In this document: positions 57,069-64,000 of the stretch, piece by piece
Position numbering within the stretch: position 1 is the first letter of the stretch
Layout of the letters: every line of letters starts with the position of its first letter
NCBI GenBank assembly: GCA_003202005.1
Contig: QJJF01000009.1
Location: 1 to 64,000, forward strand
Source of the DNA: Williamsia faeni
Lineage (GTDB): Bacteria > Actinomycetota > Actinomycetes > Mycobacteriales > Mycobacteriaceae
Length of the DNA: 64,000 nt
Direction: 5' to 3'
Position numbers and translations under genes: made by a program
Notes under the pieces: model-generated
Seen by the model: only the letters and a program-made list of their open reading frames with translations
What the model was told of the DNA's origin: nothing
Database searches by the model: none

Positions 57069-58598
57069 ATGAACGTTGTAAAGATCGCCATCATCGGTGC
57101 AGGCTTCTCCGGACTCGGCGCCGCGATCAAGCTGCGGCAAGAAGGTATCGACGACTTCGTGATCCTCGATCGCGGACAGAACTTCGGCGGCACCTGGCGC
57201 GACAACACCTATCCCGGTGCCGCCTGTGATGTGCCCTCGCACCTGTACTCCTATTCGTTTGCGCCCAACCCGACGTGGAGCCGCTCGTTCTCCGAACAGC
57301 CCGAGATCCACCGGTACATCAACAACGTCGCAGCCAAGAACGACCTCGAGTCGTACACGCGGTGGAACACCGAGGTCACCGGCATCGTCTGGAATGAGGC
57401 GGACGGCCAATGGGTCATCACCACCTCGGCCGGCGAGTACCGCGCGAACTTTGTGATCGCCGGCGTCGGACCACTCTGCGAACCAAAGCTCCCCGACCTC
57501 AAGGGCATCGACGACTTCGCCGGCGAGATCTTCCACTCGGCGCGGTGGAACCACGACTACAACCTGGAAGGCAAGCGTGTCGCGGTCATCGGCACCGGCG
57601 CCTCGGCCATCCAGATCATCCCGGAGTTGGCGAAGAAGGTCGGCCGACTCGACGTCTACCAGCGCACCGCAGCCTGGGTACTGCCACGGTTGGATCGGCC
57701 GTACTCCAACACCGAGAGCTGGGCGTTCAAGAACATCCCGGGGTTCCAGACGGCCGCCCGGGCCGGTATCTACGCCTCCCGCGAGCTGGTCTCCTTCGGC
57801 CTGACGCATGCTCCAGGCGTGCTCGCCCCCGCCAAGGTCCTCGGCAAACAGAACATCGCCCGCGGCATCTCCGACCGCAAGCTGCGCGCGGCGGTCACCC
57901 CGAAGTGGAAGGTCGGCTGCAAGCGCATCCTCCTGTCGAACACCTATTACCCGGCACTGAACCAGGCGAATGTCGATCTGGTCACCGACCCCATCAAGGA
58001 GGTCACCACCACCGGGATCGTCACCGCCGACGGCGTCGCCCGGGACGTCGACGCGATTGTCGTCGCCACCGGGTTCCATGTCACCGACTCCCCCGCGTTC
58101 GAGCACATCATCGGCAAGGACGGCAGCAGCCTTGCGCAGGTCTGGGAGTCAACCGGTATCAATGCCTACAAGGGGACGACGGTGCACGGCTTCCCCAACC
58201 TGTTCCTGATGGTGGGCCCCGCCACCGGCCTGGGCCACACCTCGATCATCTACATGATCGAGTCGCAGCTGAATTATCTGGTCGACTACCTCAAGCTGCA
58301 ACGCAAGTACGACATCGCCCGGGTCGAGGTCCGCTCCGACGTGCAGCACGACTACAACGTGGGCATCCAGAAGAACCTCAAGTCGAGCGTCTGGGAGACC
58401 GGCGGCTGCGCCAGCTGGTACAAAGACGTCTTCGGTAACATCACGACCCTCTGGCCCGGCTTCACGTTCCGATACCGCCACATCACGCGTAAGTTCGACC
58501 TGGCCGCATATGACACGTCCAGTGCCGCCGCCACCGGTGCGCGCACCAGCGCCGCGCCCGTAACCTCCCACCCCGCAACAGAAACGGTGACATCGTGA
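57069..58598 (+). CDS. type I Baeyer-Villiger monooxygenase
   Basis: A 509-residue FAD- and NADPH-dependent enzyme that inserts oxygen next to a ketone to give an ester or lactone. The FAD motif is GAGFSGLG (10-17). The BVMO fingerprint is F150-x-G152-x3-H156-x3-W160. The NADPH Rossmann motif is GTGASA (175-180), and an ATG motif (VVATGF) follows near 340. It heads the cluster with the dehydrogenase and the esterase. A preceding TTGACA/TATCTT promoter predicts a leaderless start at this ATG. The exact ketone is unknown. Confidence 0.9.
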   Translation: MNVVKIAIIGAGFSGLGAAIKLRQEGIDDFVILDRGQNFGGTWRDNTYPGAACDVPSHLYSYSFAPNPTWSRSFSEQPEIHRYINNVAAKNDLESYTRWNTEVTGIVWNEADGQWVITTSAGEYRANFVIAGVGPLCEPKLPDLKGIDDFAGEIFHSARWNHDYNLEGKRVAVIGTGASAIQIIPELAKKVGRLDVYQRTAAWVLPRLDRPYSNTESWAFKNIPGFQTAARAGIYASRELVSFGLTHAPGVLAPAKVLGKQNIARGISDRKLRAAVTPKWKVGCKRILLSNTYYPALNQANVDLVTDPIKEVTTTGIVTADGVARDVDAIVVATGFHVTDSPAFEHIIGKDGSSLAQVWESTGINAYKGTTVHGFPNLFLMVGPATGLGHTSIIYMIESQLNYLVDYLKLQRKYDIARVEVRSDVQHDYNVGIQKNLKSSVWETGGCASWYKDVFGNITTLWPGFTFRYRHITRKFDLAAYDTSSAAATGARTSAAPVTSHPATETVTS

Positions 58599-59455
58599 AA
58601 GATTTCAAGGGCAAAGTTGCCGTCGTGACCGGAGCCGGATCGGGCATGGGCCGCGACCTGGCACTGCAACTGGCCGCCAAAGGCGCGCTGATCGCGATCA
58701 GCGACGTCAACCCGGCCGGCCTGGATGAGACCGAGCGGCTCCTGAAAGACCAAGGTGCACAAGTCCATTCGCAGCTGCTCAATGTCGCCGAACGCGAAGC
58801 CGTCCTCGAATACGCCGATACTGTGGCAGCGCATTTCGGCAAGGTCAACCTGGTCATCAACAATGCCGGCATCGCCCATCACGGGGAAGTGGAGATCACC
58901 GAGTTCAAGCAGTACGAACGCGTGATGGACGTCGATTTCTGGGGTGTCGTCAACGGCACGAAGGCCTTCCTCCCCTATCTCATCGCATCCGGCGACGGCC
59001 ACATCGTAAATACCTCATCATTGTTCGGAATTTTGGCGACACCCGGCCAAAGCGCTTACAACGCTGCAAAATTCGCAGTTCGCGGTTTCACCGAGTCGCT
59101 GTATCAGGAGATGAAGCTCGCCGGATATCCGGTGGAGGTCACCTGCGTCCATCCCGGTGGCATCAAAACCGCGATCGCCCGCAACTCGACGGTGTCCGAG
59201 GGGCACGACCAGAGCCGGGCCGCCGATTTCTTCGACAAGAAGCTGGCCCGGACATCCTCACCCCGCGCCGCCGAGATCATCATCGCCGCCATCGAAAAGA
59301 ATCGCCCGCGCGTGCTGGTCGGCGCTGATGCCAAGGTCGTCGACGTGCTCGTCCGCCTCGGCGGATCAATGTACGAGGTCGTGATGGGCAAGTTCGGCGG
59401 CCGCCTCGCACCAAGGGCCGAAAATGTCGCGCACAATCCCTCGTCCGTTCTTTGA
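58595..59455 (+). CDS. short-chain dehydrogenase/reductase
   Basis: A 286-residue classical SDR. The cofactor motif TGAGSGMG is at 12-19, NNAG at 89-92, and the catalytic S142, Y155 and K159 (YNAAK) are present. D37 after the second strand suggests NAD preference. The GTG start overlaps the BVMO stop (GTGA), so the two are coupled. A natural role is oxidising a secondary alcohol to the ketone used by the BVMO. Confidence 0.9.
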   Translation: MKDFKGKVAVVTGAGSGMGRDLALQLAAKGALIAISDVNPAGLDETERLLKDQGAQVHSQLLNVAEREAVLEYADTVAAHFGKVNLVINNAGIAHHGEVEITEFKQYERVMDVDFWGVVNGTKAFLPYLIASGDGHIVNTSSLFGILATPGQSAYNAAKFAVRGFTESLYQEMKLAGYPVEVTCVHPGGIKTAIARNSTVSEGHDQSRAADFFDKKLARTSSPRAAEIIIAAIEKNRPRVLVGADAKVVDVLVRLGGSMYEVVMGKFGGRLAPRAENVAHNPSSVL

Positions 59456-60380
59456 TCAGGTGATGAGTCCGTCTGTGGCACTGTCCATCCCGATCAGCGA
59501 GCGTCTGTTCAAACCCCTTTTCCGCGTGGCGTTGAACGCCCGATTGTCACCGACGATGCAGCGACAACTGCTCGATACGAGTGCACGGGTGCTTCCGCCG
59601 GTTCCCGACCAGGTGATCCGCGAGGTCGTTCTGGGAGGACTGCCGGCCGAACGGATCACGGTCGGCCCGACGCAGCAGGGTCAAGCAATCCTCTACCTTC
59701 ACGGGGGCGGCTACGTCACCGGTTCACCGAAATCCCATCGCGGTCTGACGACCAGTTTGGCCGCGGCCGCCGAGGCCGAGGTCTACGTCCTCGACTACCG
59801 GCTGGCACCAGAACATCCGTGCCCGGCCGCGGTCGACGACGCGGTCGCAGCCTTCCGGGATCTGGTGACGCGGGGATACGACCCCGAATCGATTGCGATC
59901 GCCGGCGACTCGGCCGGTGGCGGATTGACCGTGGCGGCGGCCCGGGTACTGATCGACGAACACGACCTGCGCCCGGCCGCTCTGGGACTCATCTCGCCCT
60001 GGGTTGATCCCGCAGCGCGGCAGGACGACAACGGCACCGACATCGTGGTGAGCGCCGCCTGGTCCGGCCAGAGCGCCGACATGTACCTCGGTGATGGAGA
60101 TCCCGACGATCCGCGGTATGCGCCCGGGCGCGGCAACCTCGCCGGGCTACCGCCGACGCTGGTACAGATCGGCCGGCCGGAGATGTTGTGGCAGCAGGTC
60201 AACGACTTCGCCACCGATCTCGAGGCCGCCGGGGTCGATGTCACGCTCAGCGATCTCGGCCGGCTCTGGCATGTCGGTCACGTGGCCGCACCGTTGATGC
60301 CGGCTGCCGCCGCAGCGGTCGAAGAACTCGGCGACTACCTGTCCAGACACCTGACCCGAACCGCCGGGTTCACCGCGTAG
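59424..60380 (+). CDS. alpha/beta hydrolase, hormone-sensitive-lipase family esterase
   Basis: A 318-residue esterase. The oxyanion HGGG is at 93-96, the nucleophile S163 in GDSAGG, and the C-terminal catalytic histidine in LWHVGHV. It would cleave the ester made by the BVMO. The ATG at 59424, with AAGGG at good spacing, overlaps the dehydrogenase gene by 32 bp; an alternative ATG at 59463 just follows that gene's stop. Confidence 0.88.
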   Translation: MSRTIPRPFFDQVMSPSVALSIPISERLFKPLFRVALNARLSPTMQRQLLDTSARVLPPVPDQVIREVVLGGLPAERITVGPTQQGQAILYLHGGGYVTGSPKSHRGLTTSLAAAAEAEVYVLDYRLAPEHPCPAAVDDAVAAFRDLVTRGYDPESIAIAGDSAGGGLTVAAARVLIDEHDLRPAALGLISPWVDPAARQDDNGTDIVVSAAWSGQSADMYLGDGDPDDPRYAPGRGNLAGLPPTLVQIGRPEMLWQQVNDFATDLEAAGVDVTLSDLGRLWHVGHVAAPLMPAAAAAVEELGDYLSRHLTRTAGFTA

Positions 60381-60400
60381 CAATCAGGCACCGCCCTGGT

Positions 60401-61279
60401 TCAGCTCCCGTGTTCGGCCAGCCAGCGACCGGCAACCGCCGACACCTCCGCACCGCCGTCGACCTCAGCCGCCATCGTGGTGAGGTCGGCGGTGGTCAGC
60501 TCACCGGCGACCTTGTTCATCGCGCGAAACAGGTTGCGGTCCAATGCCGCGGTCCGGAAGACCGGCACCAGGTCCTGTGCACGCATGGTGTCTGTGGCAT
60601 CGGTCAGGGCCTGCAGGCCGGAGTCATCGCCGACCACACCGAGCGCCGAGAAGAGTCCGGCTGCCCGCCCGGCGGCGACCTCCGCGATGGCCTCGTCGTC
60701 CGTGAGCACCACCGGAGGGGCGAAAGCGCAACCGGCACCGGCCAACTCGGTGAGGGTGACGGGGGCGGGTTCGGCAACGGCGACCAGTGGCAGCCCGGCC
60801 GGCAGCCGACCACAATCTGCGAGCTCGTCGGCGTCGGCCGCGGTGGCGAGTTCCGCCGAGACGTACACCAGTTGCTTGTTCTGCACGGAGGTCGCGTCGC
60901 CCACCGAGACACCCTGCGGCAGAGCTTGATTCAGTTCGCTGTAGACGTCTTCGGAACTTCGTCCGGCGGCGCCGGGGTTGAGTTGCCCGAGCAGCTCCCC
61001 TGACCAGGCCGGCATCAGATCGACCGAACGATCGTCCATGCCCTCGAGTAGTTGACCGTAGTCACCGACCGGATGATCGTCGGAGACGTCGGCTCCCGCG
61101 TTGCGCAGCGCTCCGGCGTAGATGGCCGTGACGACGCGGCTCGGGGTGTCCGCAGTCGACCCGGTGACCAGCGGCTGCGCCGCCGGACCGGGTTCCGAGC
61201 AACCCGCGAGTACCAATGCGCCGGTCAGTACCAACGCCGACAGCATCCACCGATACCCGCGGATCATGGAACCGTTCAC
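60401..61279 (-). CDS. ProX/OpuAC-like substrate-binding lipoprotein, orphan
   Basis: A 292-residue lipoprotein: signal peptide with lipobox LAGC (C27), then a glycine-betaine/choline-type binding fold (RVVTAIYAGALRNAG, DLMPAWSGELLGQL). No permease or ATPase gene is adjacent. The GTG at 61279 overlaps the malic enzyme stop (GTGA); an in-frame ATG at 61267 is the alternative. Whether it binds betaine, choline or another small ligand is not shown. Confidence 0.82.
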   Translation of the reverse strand: MNGSMIRGYRWMLSALVLTGALVLAGCSEPGPAAQPLVTGSTADTPSRVVTAIYAGALRNAGADVSDDHPVGDYGQLLEGMDDRSVDLMPAWSGELLGQLNPGAAGRSSEDVYSELNQALPQGVSVGDATSVQNKQLVYVSAELATAADADELADCGRLPAGLPLVAVAEPAPVTLTELAGAGCAFAPPVVLTDDEAIAEVAAGRAAGLFSALGVVGDDSGLQALTDATDTMRAQDLVPVFRTAALDRNLFRAMNKVAGELTTADLTTMAAEVDGGAEVSAVAGRWLAEHGS

Positions 61280-62469
61280 TCAGCGGCGACCCGGGCAACT
61301 GCAGCCGCGACCGCCGTGGCGACCCGTGGATCGAGCGGACTGGGCACGATCATGTCCGCCGCGAGATCGTCGCCGAGAACCTCGACGATCGCGTCCGCGG
61401 CAGCGAGCTTCATGGCCTCGGTGATGCGCCGGGCACCGGCGTCGAGCGCACCGCGGAACACTCCGGGGAAGGCCAGCACGTTGTTGATCTGGTTGGGGTA
61501 GTCGCTCCGGCCGGTGGCGACCACTGCCGCATACTTCGCGGCGACCTCGGGATGGACCTCGGGATCGGGGTTCGACAGCGCAAAGATGACCGCGTCGGCG
61601 TTCATGGCCGCCAGGCCGGCTTCGGGCACGGTTCCCGCACTGACGCCCACGAAGACGTCGGCGCCGACCAGCGCATCCGACAACGATCCGGTGCGGCCGT
61701 CAGGGTTGGTGCGAGCGGCCAGTTCGGCCTTCACGTCGTTGAGGTCGGTGCGGCCGGAATGCACGATGCCCTTGCTGTCGATCACCGTGACATCGGCGAT
61801 GCCATCGGCCAGCAGGATGTTGCTACAGGCCACCCCGGCGGCACCGGCGCCGGAGATCACGACCTTCAGGCCGCCGCGGGGCTTGCCCAGGAGCTTGGTC
61901 GCGGCTTTCAGCGCGGCCAGGACCACAATCGCGGTGCCGTGCTGATCGTCGTGCATCACCGGGCAGTCGAGCGCCTCGATGACCCGCTTCTCGATCTCGA
62001 AGCAACGGGGCGCGGAGATGTCCTCCAGGTTCACCGCACCGAAGGAATGCCGCAGCCGGACCAGGGTCTCGACGATCTCGTCGGGATCCTGCGTGCTCAG
62101 TACCAGCGGGATCGAATCGAGCCCGGCGAAGTTCTTGAACAGGGCAGACTTGCCCTCCATGACCGGGAGCGAGGCGCTCGGGCCGATGTCACCGAGTCCG
62201 AGTACAGCGCTGCCGTCACTGACAACGGCCACCAGCCGACTGGTCCAGGTGTAGCGGCGGGCCAGTTCGGGGTCGGCGGCAATCGCACGCGACACCTCGG
62301 CAACGCCGGGTGTGTAAGCAATGGACAGCGCTTTCTTCGTGTCGAGTGGAGCGGTGATGCTCACCGACAGCTTGCCGCCTTCATGGCCGGCAAAGATCTC
62401 CTCACGGGTGATCGCCAATGCTGCATTGTCTTCGTTTACGGGCGCTTCTACGCCCCCAGTCTCGGTCAC
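61276..62469 (-). CDS. NAD(P)-dependent malic enzyme
   Basis: A 397-residue short bacterial malic enzyme converting malate to pyruvate and CO2. The catalytic tyrosine region is SIAYTPGVAEV, the catalytic lysine lies in MEGKSALFKNFAG, metal ligands are in NLEDISAPRCFEIE and HDDQHGTA, and the cofactor motif is SGAGAAGVA. It is the first gene of a two-gene run with the ProX-like lipoprotein. NAD versus NADP preference cannot be read with confidence. Confidence 0.92.
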   Translation of the reverse strand: MTETGGVEAPVNEDNAALAITREEIFAGHEGGKLSVSITAPLDTKKALSIAYTPGVAEVSRAIAADPELARRYTWTSRLVAVVSDGSAVLGLGDIGPSASLPVMEGKSALFKNFAGLDSIPLVLSTQDPDEIVETLVRLRHSFGAVNLEDISAPRCFEIEKRVIEALDCPVMHDDQHGTAIVVLAALKAATKLLGKPRGGLKVVISGAGAAGVACSNILLADGIADVTVIDSKGIVHSGRTDLNDVKAELAARTNPDGRTGSLSDALVGADVFVGVSAGTVPEAGLAAMNADAVIFALSNPDPEVHPEVAAKYAAVVATGRSDYPNQINNVLAFPGVFRGALDAGARRITEAMKLAAADAIVEVLGDDLAADMIVPSPLDPRVATAVAAAVARVAAE

Positions 62470-62760
62470 GGCGACAACGCTACTTCAGATGGCCGAACTC
62501 ACACCTAAAGACCTCCGGATCGTGAGCAACAGGCAACATTCCAGCGTGGTTCACATCACCAGCCTGCAACGATGACGCCGCGCGCGGAGCCGACGATGAA
62601 AACCACCCCGATCGCGACCACGGTGATCACCAGGAAGGTCACAACCGGGCCAACCAGGCTGCCCCGTGGTGCACGACAAGGGGACGATGACCGCAGGCGC
62701 GGCGTACAGTCTCCGATGGACCAGAACGGTCATCGGCGACCACAGGACAGGAGGCTGCAC
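62470..62760. other. 291-bp gap between the malic enzyme and corA
   Basis: A divergent intergenic region. A hydrophobic reading frame on the minus strand (about 62566-62670, PVVTFLVITVVAIGVVFIVG) could be a small membrane peptide but has no proper start codon in frame. No clear promoter pair or operator is visible. Confidence 0.35.
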
Positions 62761-63831
62761 ATGCCACCGCGGCCACACCTTCGAACCGGGTCGGTAGAAC
62801 CGAAAGTCACCGCGCCGGTTCCGATTCCCCCGTCCCGGGCGGTGGTCGACTGCGCGGTATACGTCGACGGACACCGATTGCCCGGTATGCGCACATTCTC
62901 CGGCGCCCTCCGCGAGGTCCGGACAACGGGCCAGGGCTATGTCTGGGTCGGACTGCACGCCCCCGAAAACCGCCAGATGGAAGGCGTCGCAGAAGCTTTC
63001 GGCCTCCACGAACTGGTCGTCGAGGACGCGGTGCTGGCCCATCAGCGACCCAAGCTCGAGCAGTACGACAACATCCTCTTCCTGGTCCTCAAGACCGTGA
63101 AATATGTTGAACACGAAACACTTCAGGTCGCAAACGAGGTCGTCGAAACCGGAGAGATCATGGTGATCTCGGGTCCCGACTTCGTCATCACGGTCCGCCA
63201 CGGCGACCACACCGGTCTGGCCGGGGTCCGCAAACAGCTCGAAGCACGCCCCGAACAACTCGCGCTGGGCCCGAGCGCCGTGATGCACGCGGTCGCCGAC
63301 CACGTTGTCGACACCTACATCGACGTGACCGCAAGAATCGAACACGATGTGGACGCTGTGGAAGTGAATGTGTTCTCACCGGGCCGGCGGGTGGAGATCG
63401 AACCGGTGTACCTCCTCAAGCGTGAGGTGATGGAGCTACGGCGAGCCGTTGCACCCCTCGACATCGCACTCCGCCGCCTCACCGGGTCCGAGGACAAGCT
63501 GGTTCCCAAGGAAGTGCGACGGTACTTCCGCGACGTCTCGGACCATCACAGCAGCGTCAATGAACGGATCACCAGCTACGACGAGGTTCTGACCTCCCTG
63601 ATCGATGCCGCACTGGCCAAGGTCGGCATCCAGCAGAACACCGACATGCGAAAGATCTCGGCGTGGGTTGCCATCGCGTCTGTGCCGACCATGGTCGCGG
63701 GCATCTACGGGATGAACTTCGAGAACATGCCGGAGTTGGGGTGGAAGTACAGCTACTACTTTGTGCTGTTGTTCCTGGTCTGCGTCTGCACTGCACTGTG
63801 GCGAACGTTCCGCCGAAACCATTGGCTCTGA
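62761..63831 (+). CDS. corA: CorA-family Mg2+/Co2+ channel
   Basis: A 356-residue pentameric divalent-cation channel: a large cytoplasmic N-terminal domain with the long stalk helix, then two C-terminal membrane helices. The signature YGMNF lies at the end of the first, followed by the ENMPEL loop and the second helix (YYFVLLFLVCVCTALW). The ATG at 62761 has AGGAGG at ideal spacing, so the longer open frame upstream is not used. The position matches the mycobacterial CorA type. Confidence 0.92.
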   Translation: MPPRPHLRTGSVEPKVTAPVPIPPSRAVVDCAVYVDGHRLPGMRTFSGALREVRTTGQGYVWVGLHAPENRQMEGVAEAFGLHELVVEDAVLAHQRPKLEQYDNILFLVLKTVKYVEHETLQVANEVVETGEIMVISGPDFVITVRHGDHTGLAGVRKQLEARPEQLALGPSAVMHAVADHVVDTYIDVTARIEHDVDAVEVNVFSPGRRVEIEPVYLLKREVMELRRAVAPLDIALRRLTGSEDKLVPKEVRRYFRDVSDHHSSVNERITSYDEVLTSLIDAALAKVGIQQNTDMRKISAWVAIASVPTMVAGIYGMNFENMPELGWKYSYYFVLLFLVCVCTALWRTFRRNHWL

Positions 63832-63868
63832 AAGCTTCTCACCCGGTCCTGGCAATCAGTTCACTACC

Positions 63869-64000
63869 TCAGGTGTCGAGCCCGGCAACCCGGCGAAGCT
63901 GGGCGAGAAACGACCGTCCGTCGTCGTCTTCGGGAAAAAGATAGTGGCAGATCGCAATACGTGCGATCGCCCCGGCGATCGTATGACCGGCCGGGCCTTC
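63869..64000 (-). CDS. 3' end of a probable transcriptional regulator (partial)
   Basis: The last 43 codons of a minus-strand gene that continues past the right edge, ending in CHYLFPEDDDGRSFLAQLRR and a short tail. The pattern of a helix, then LFPEDD, then a short helix is common at the C terminus of actinobacterial TetR proteins; that identification is tentative. It converges on corA with 37 bp between the stops. Confidence 0.5.
   Translation of the reverse strand, partial: EGPAGHTIAGAIARIAICHYLFPEDDDGRSFLAQLRRVAGLDT

Noticed and set aside
62566-62670. Possible small membrane peptide on the minus strand
   Set aside because: About 25 hydrophobic codons are visible, but there is no in-frame ATG, GTG or TTG with a ribosome binding site.

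Overview
The window looks like chromosome from a high-GC, mycolic-acid-type actinobacterium (order Mycobacteriales), most likely Gordonia or a close relative. The grounds are the gene content: a WecA-type linker-unit transferase, an E2-E1 fused 2-oxoglutarate dehydrogenase (Kgd/OdhA), DUF2550 and DUF5313 proteins, mycobacterial-type extensions in the ATP synthase alpha, gamma and delta subunits, and an NDMA-type methanol dehydrogenase with a mycofactocin methyltransferase. Genus is inference. No phage, integrase, insertion sequence or CRISPR array was seen.

Layout. Positions 1-194 (minus strand) are the promoter and leader of a ribosomal RNA operon whose 16S gene lies beyond the left edge. 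Positions 641-8755 hold a C1/alcohol oxidation locus: mftM (plus), then on the minus strand mno, a MoxR AAA+ ATPase, a CoxE-like VWA protein, an iron-type alcohol dehydrogenase and the MnoS/MnoR two-component pair, the last three with overlapping stop and start codons. This locus sits between murA and the rRNA operon, which are neighbours in M. tuberculosis. Positions 8910-34194 are a long, mostly minus-strand housekeeping block: argS-lysA-hom-thrC-thrB, rho, rpmE, prfA-prmC-sua5-wecA, an AtpI-like gene, atpBEFHAGDC, DUF2550 and murA, with a divergent cobalamin adenosyltransferase/SRPBCC pair inside. The order matches M. tuberculosis Rv1292-Rv1315 from memory of that genome. It is interrupted between rho and rpmE by a DUF3105 lipoprotein gene and the eroded tail of a second copy.

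Positions 34387-38009 hold a DUF3105-DUF305 membrane pair, a DUF5313 protein, an OhrR-like MarR regulator divergent from a small unknown gene with a palindrome between them, and tRNA-Arg(CCG). Positions 38076-43624 hold an SbcC/SbcD-like ATPase and nuclease pair and a membrane-anchored molybdopterin oxidoreductase. Positions 43643-52355 hold transport and detoxification genes: a TetR regulator, a PadR-DHA2 efflux pair, a glutathionyl-hydroquinone-reductase-like transferase, a membrane protein and a fused ABC exporter. Positions 52460-56251 are kgd. Positions 56351-60380 are a TetR-controlled Baeyer-Villiger monooxygenase, short-chain dehydrogenase and esterase cluster with twin operators and a predicted leaderless promoter. 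The right end holds a malic enzyme coupled to an orphan ProX-like lipoprotein, a CorA channel and the 3' end of a probable regulator.

How it works together. The left locus reads as a self-contained alcohol-oxidation module: dehydrogenase, possible AAA+/VWA maturation pair, sensor kinase and regulator, an ADH-like possible sensor, and a tailoring enzyme for the mycofactocin electron carrier. The core mft biosynthesis genes are not in the window. It is the best candidate for an incompletely described system here. The BVMO-SDR-esterase cluster reads as an inducible ketone/alcohol/ester degradation pathway.
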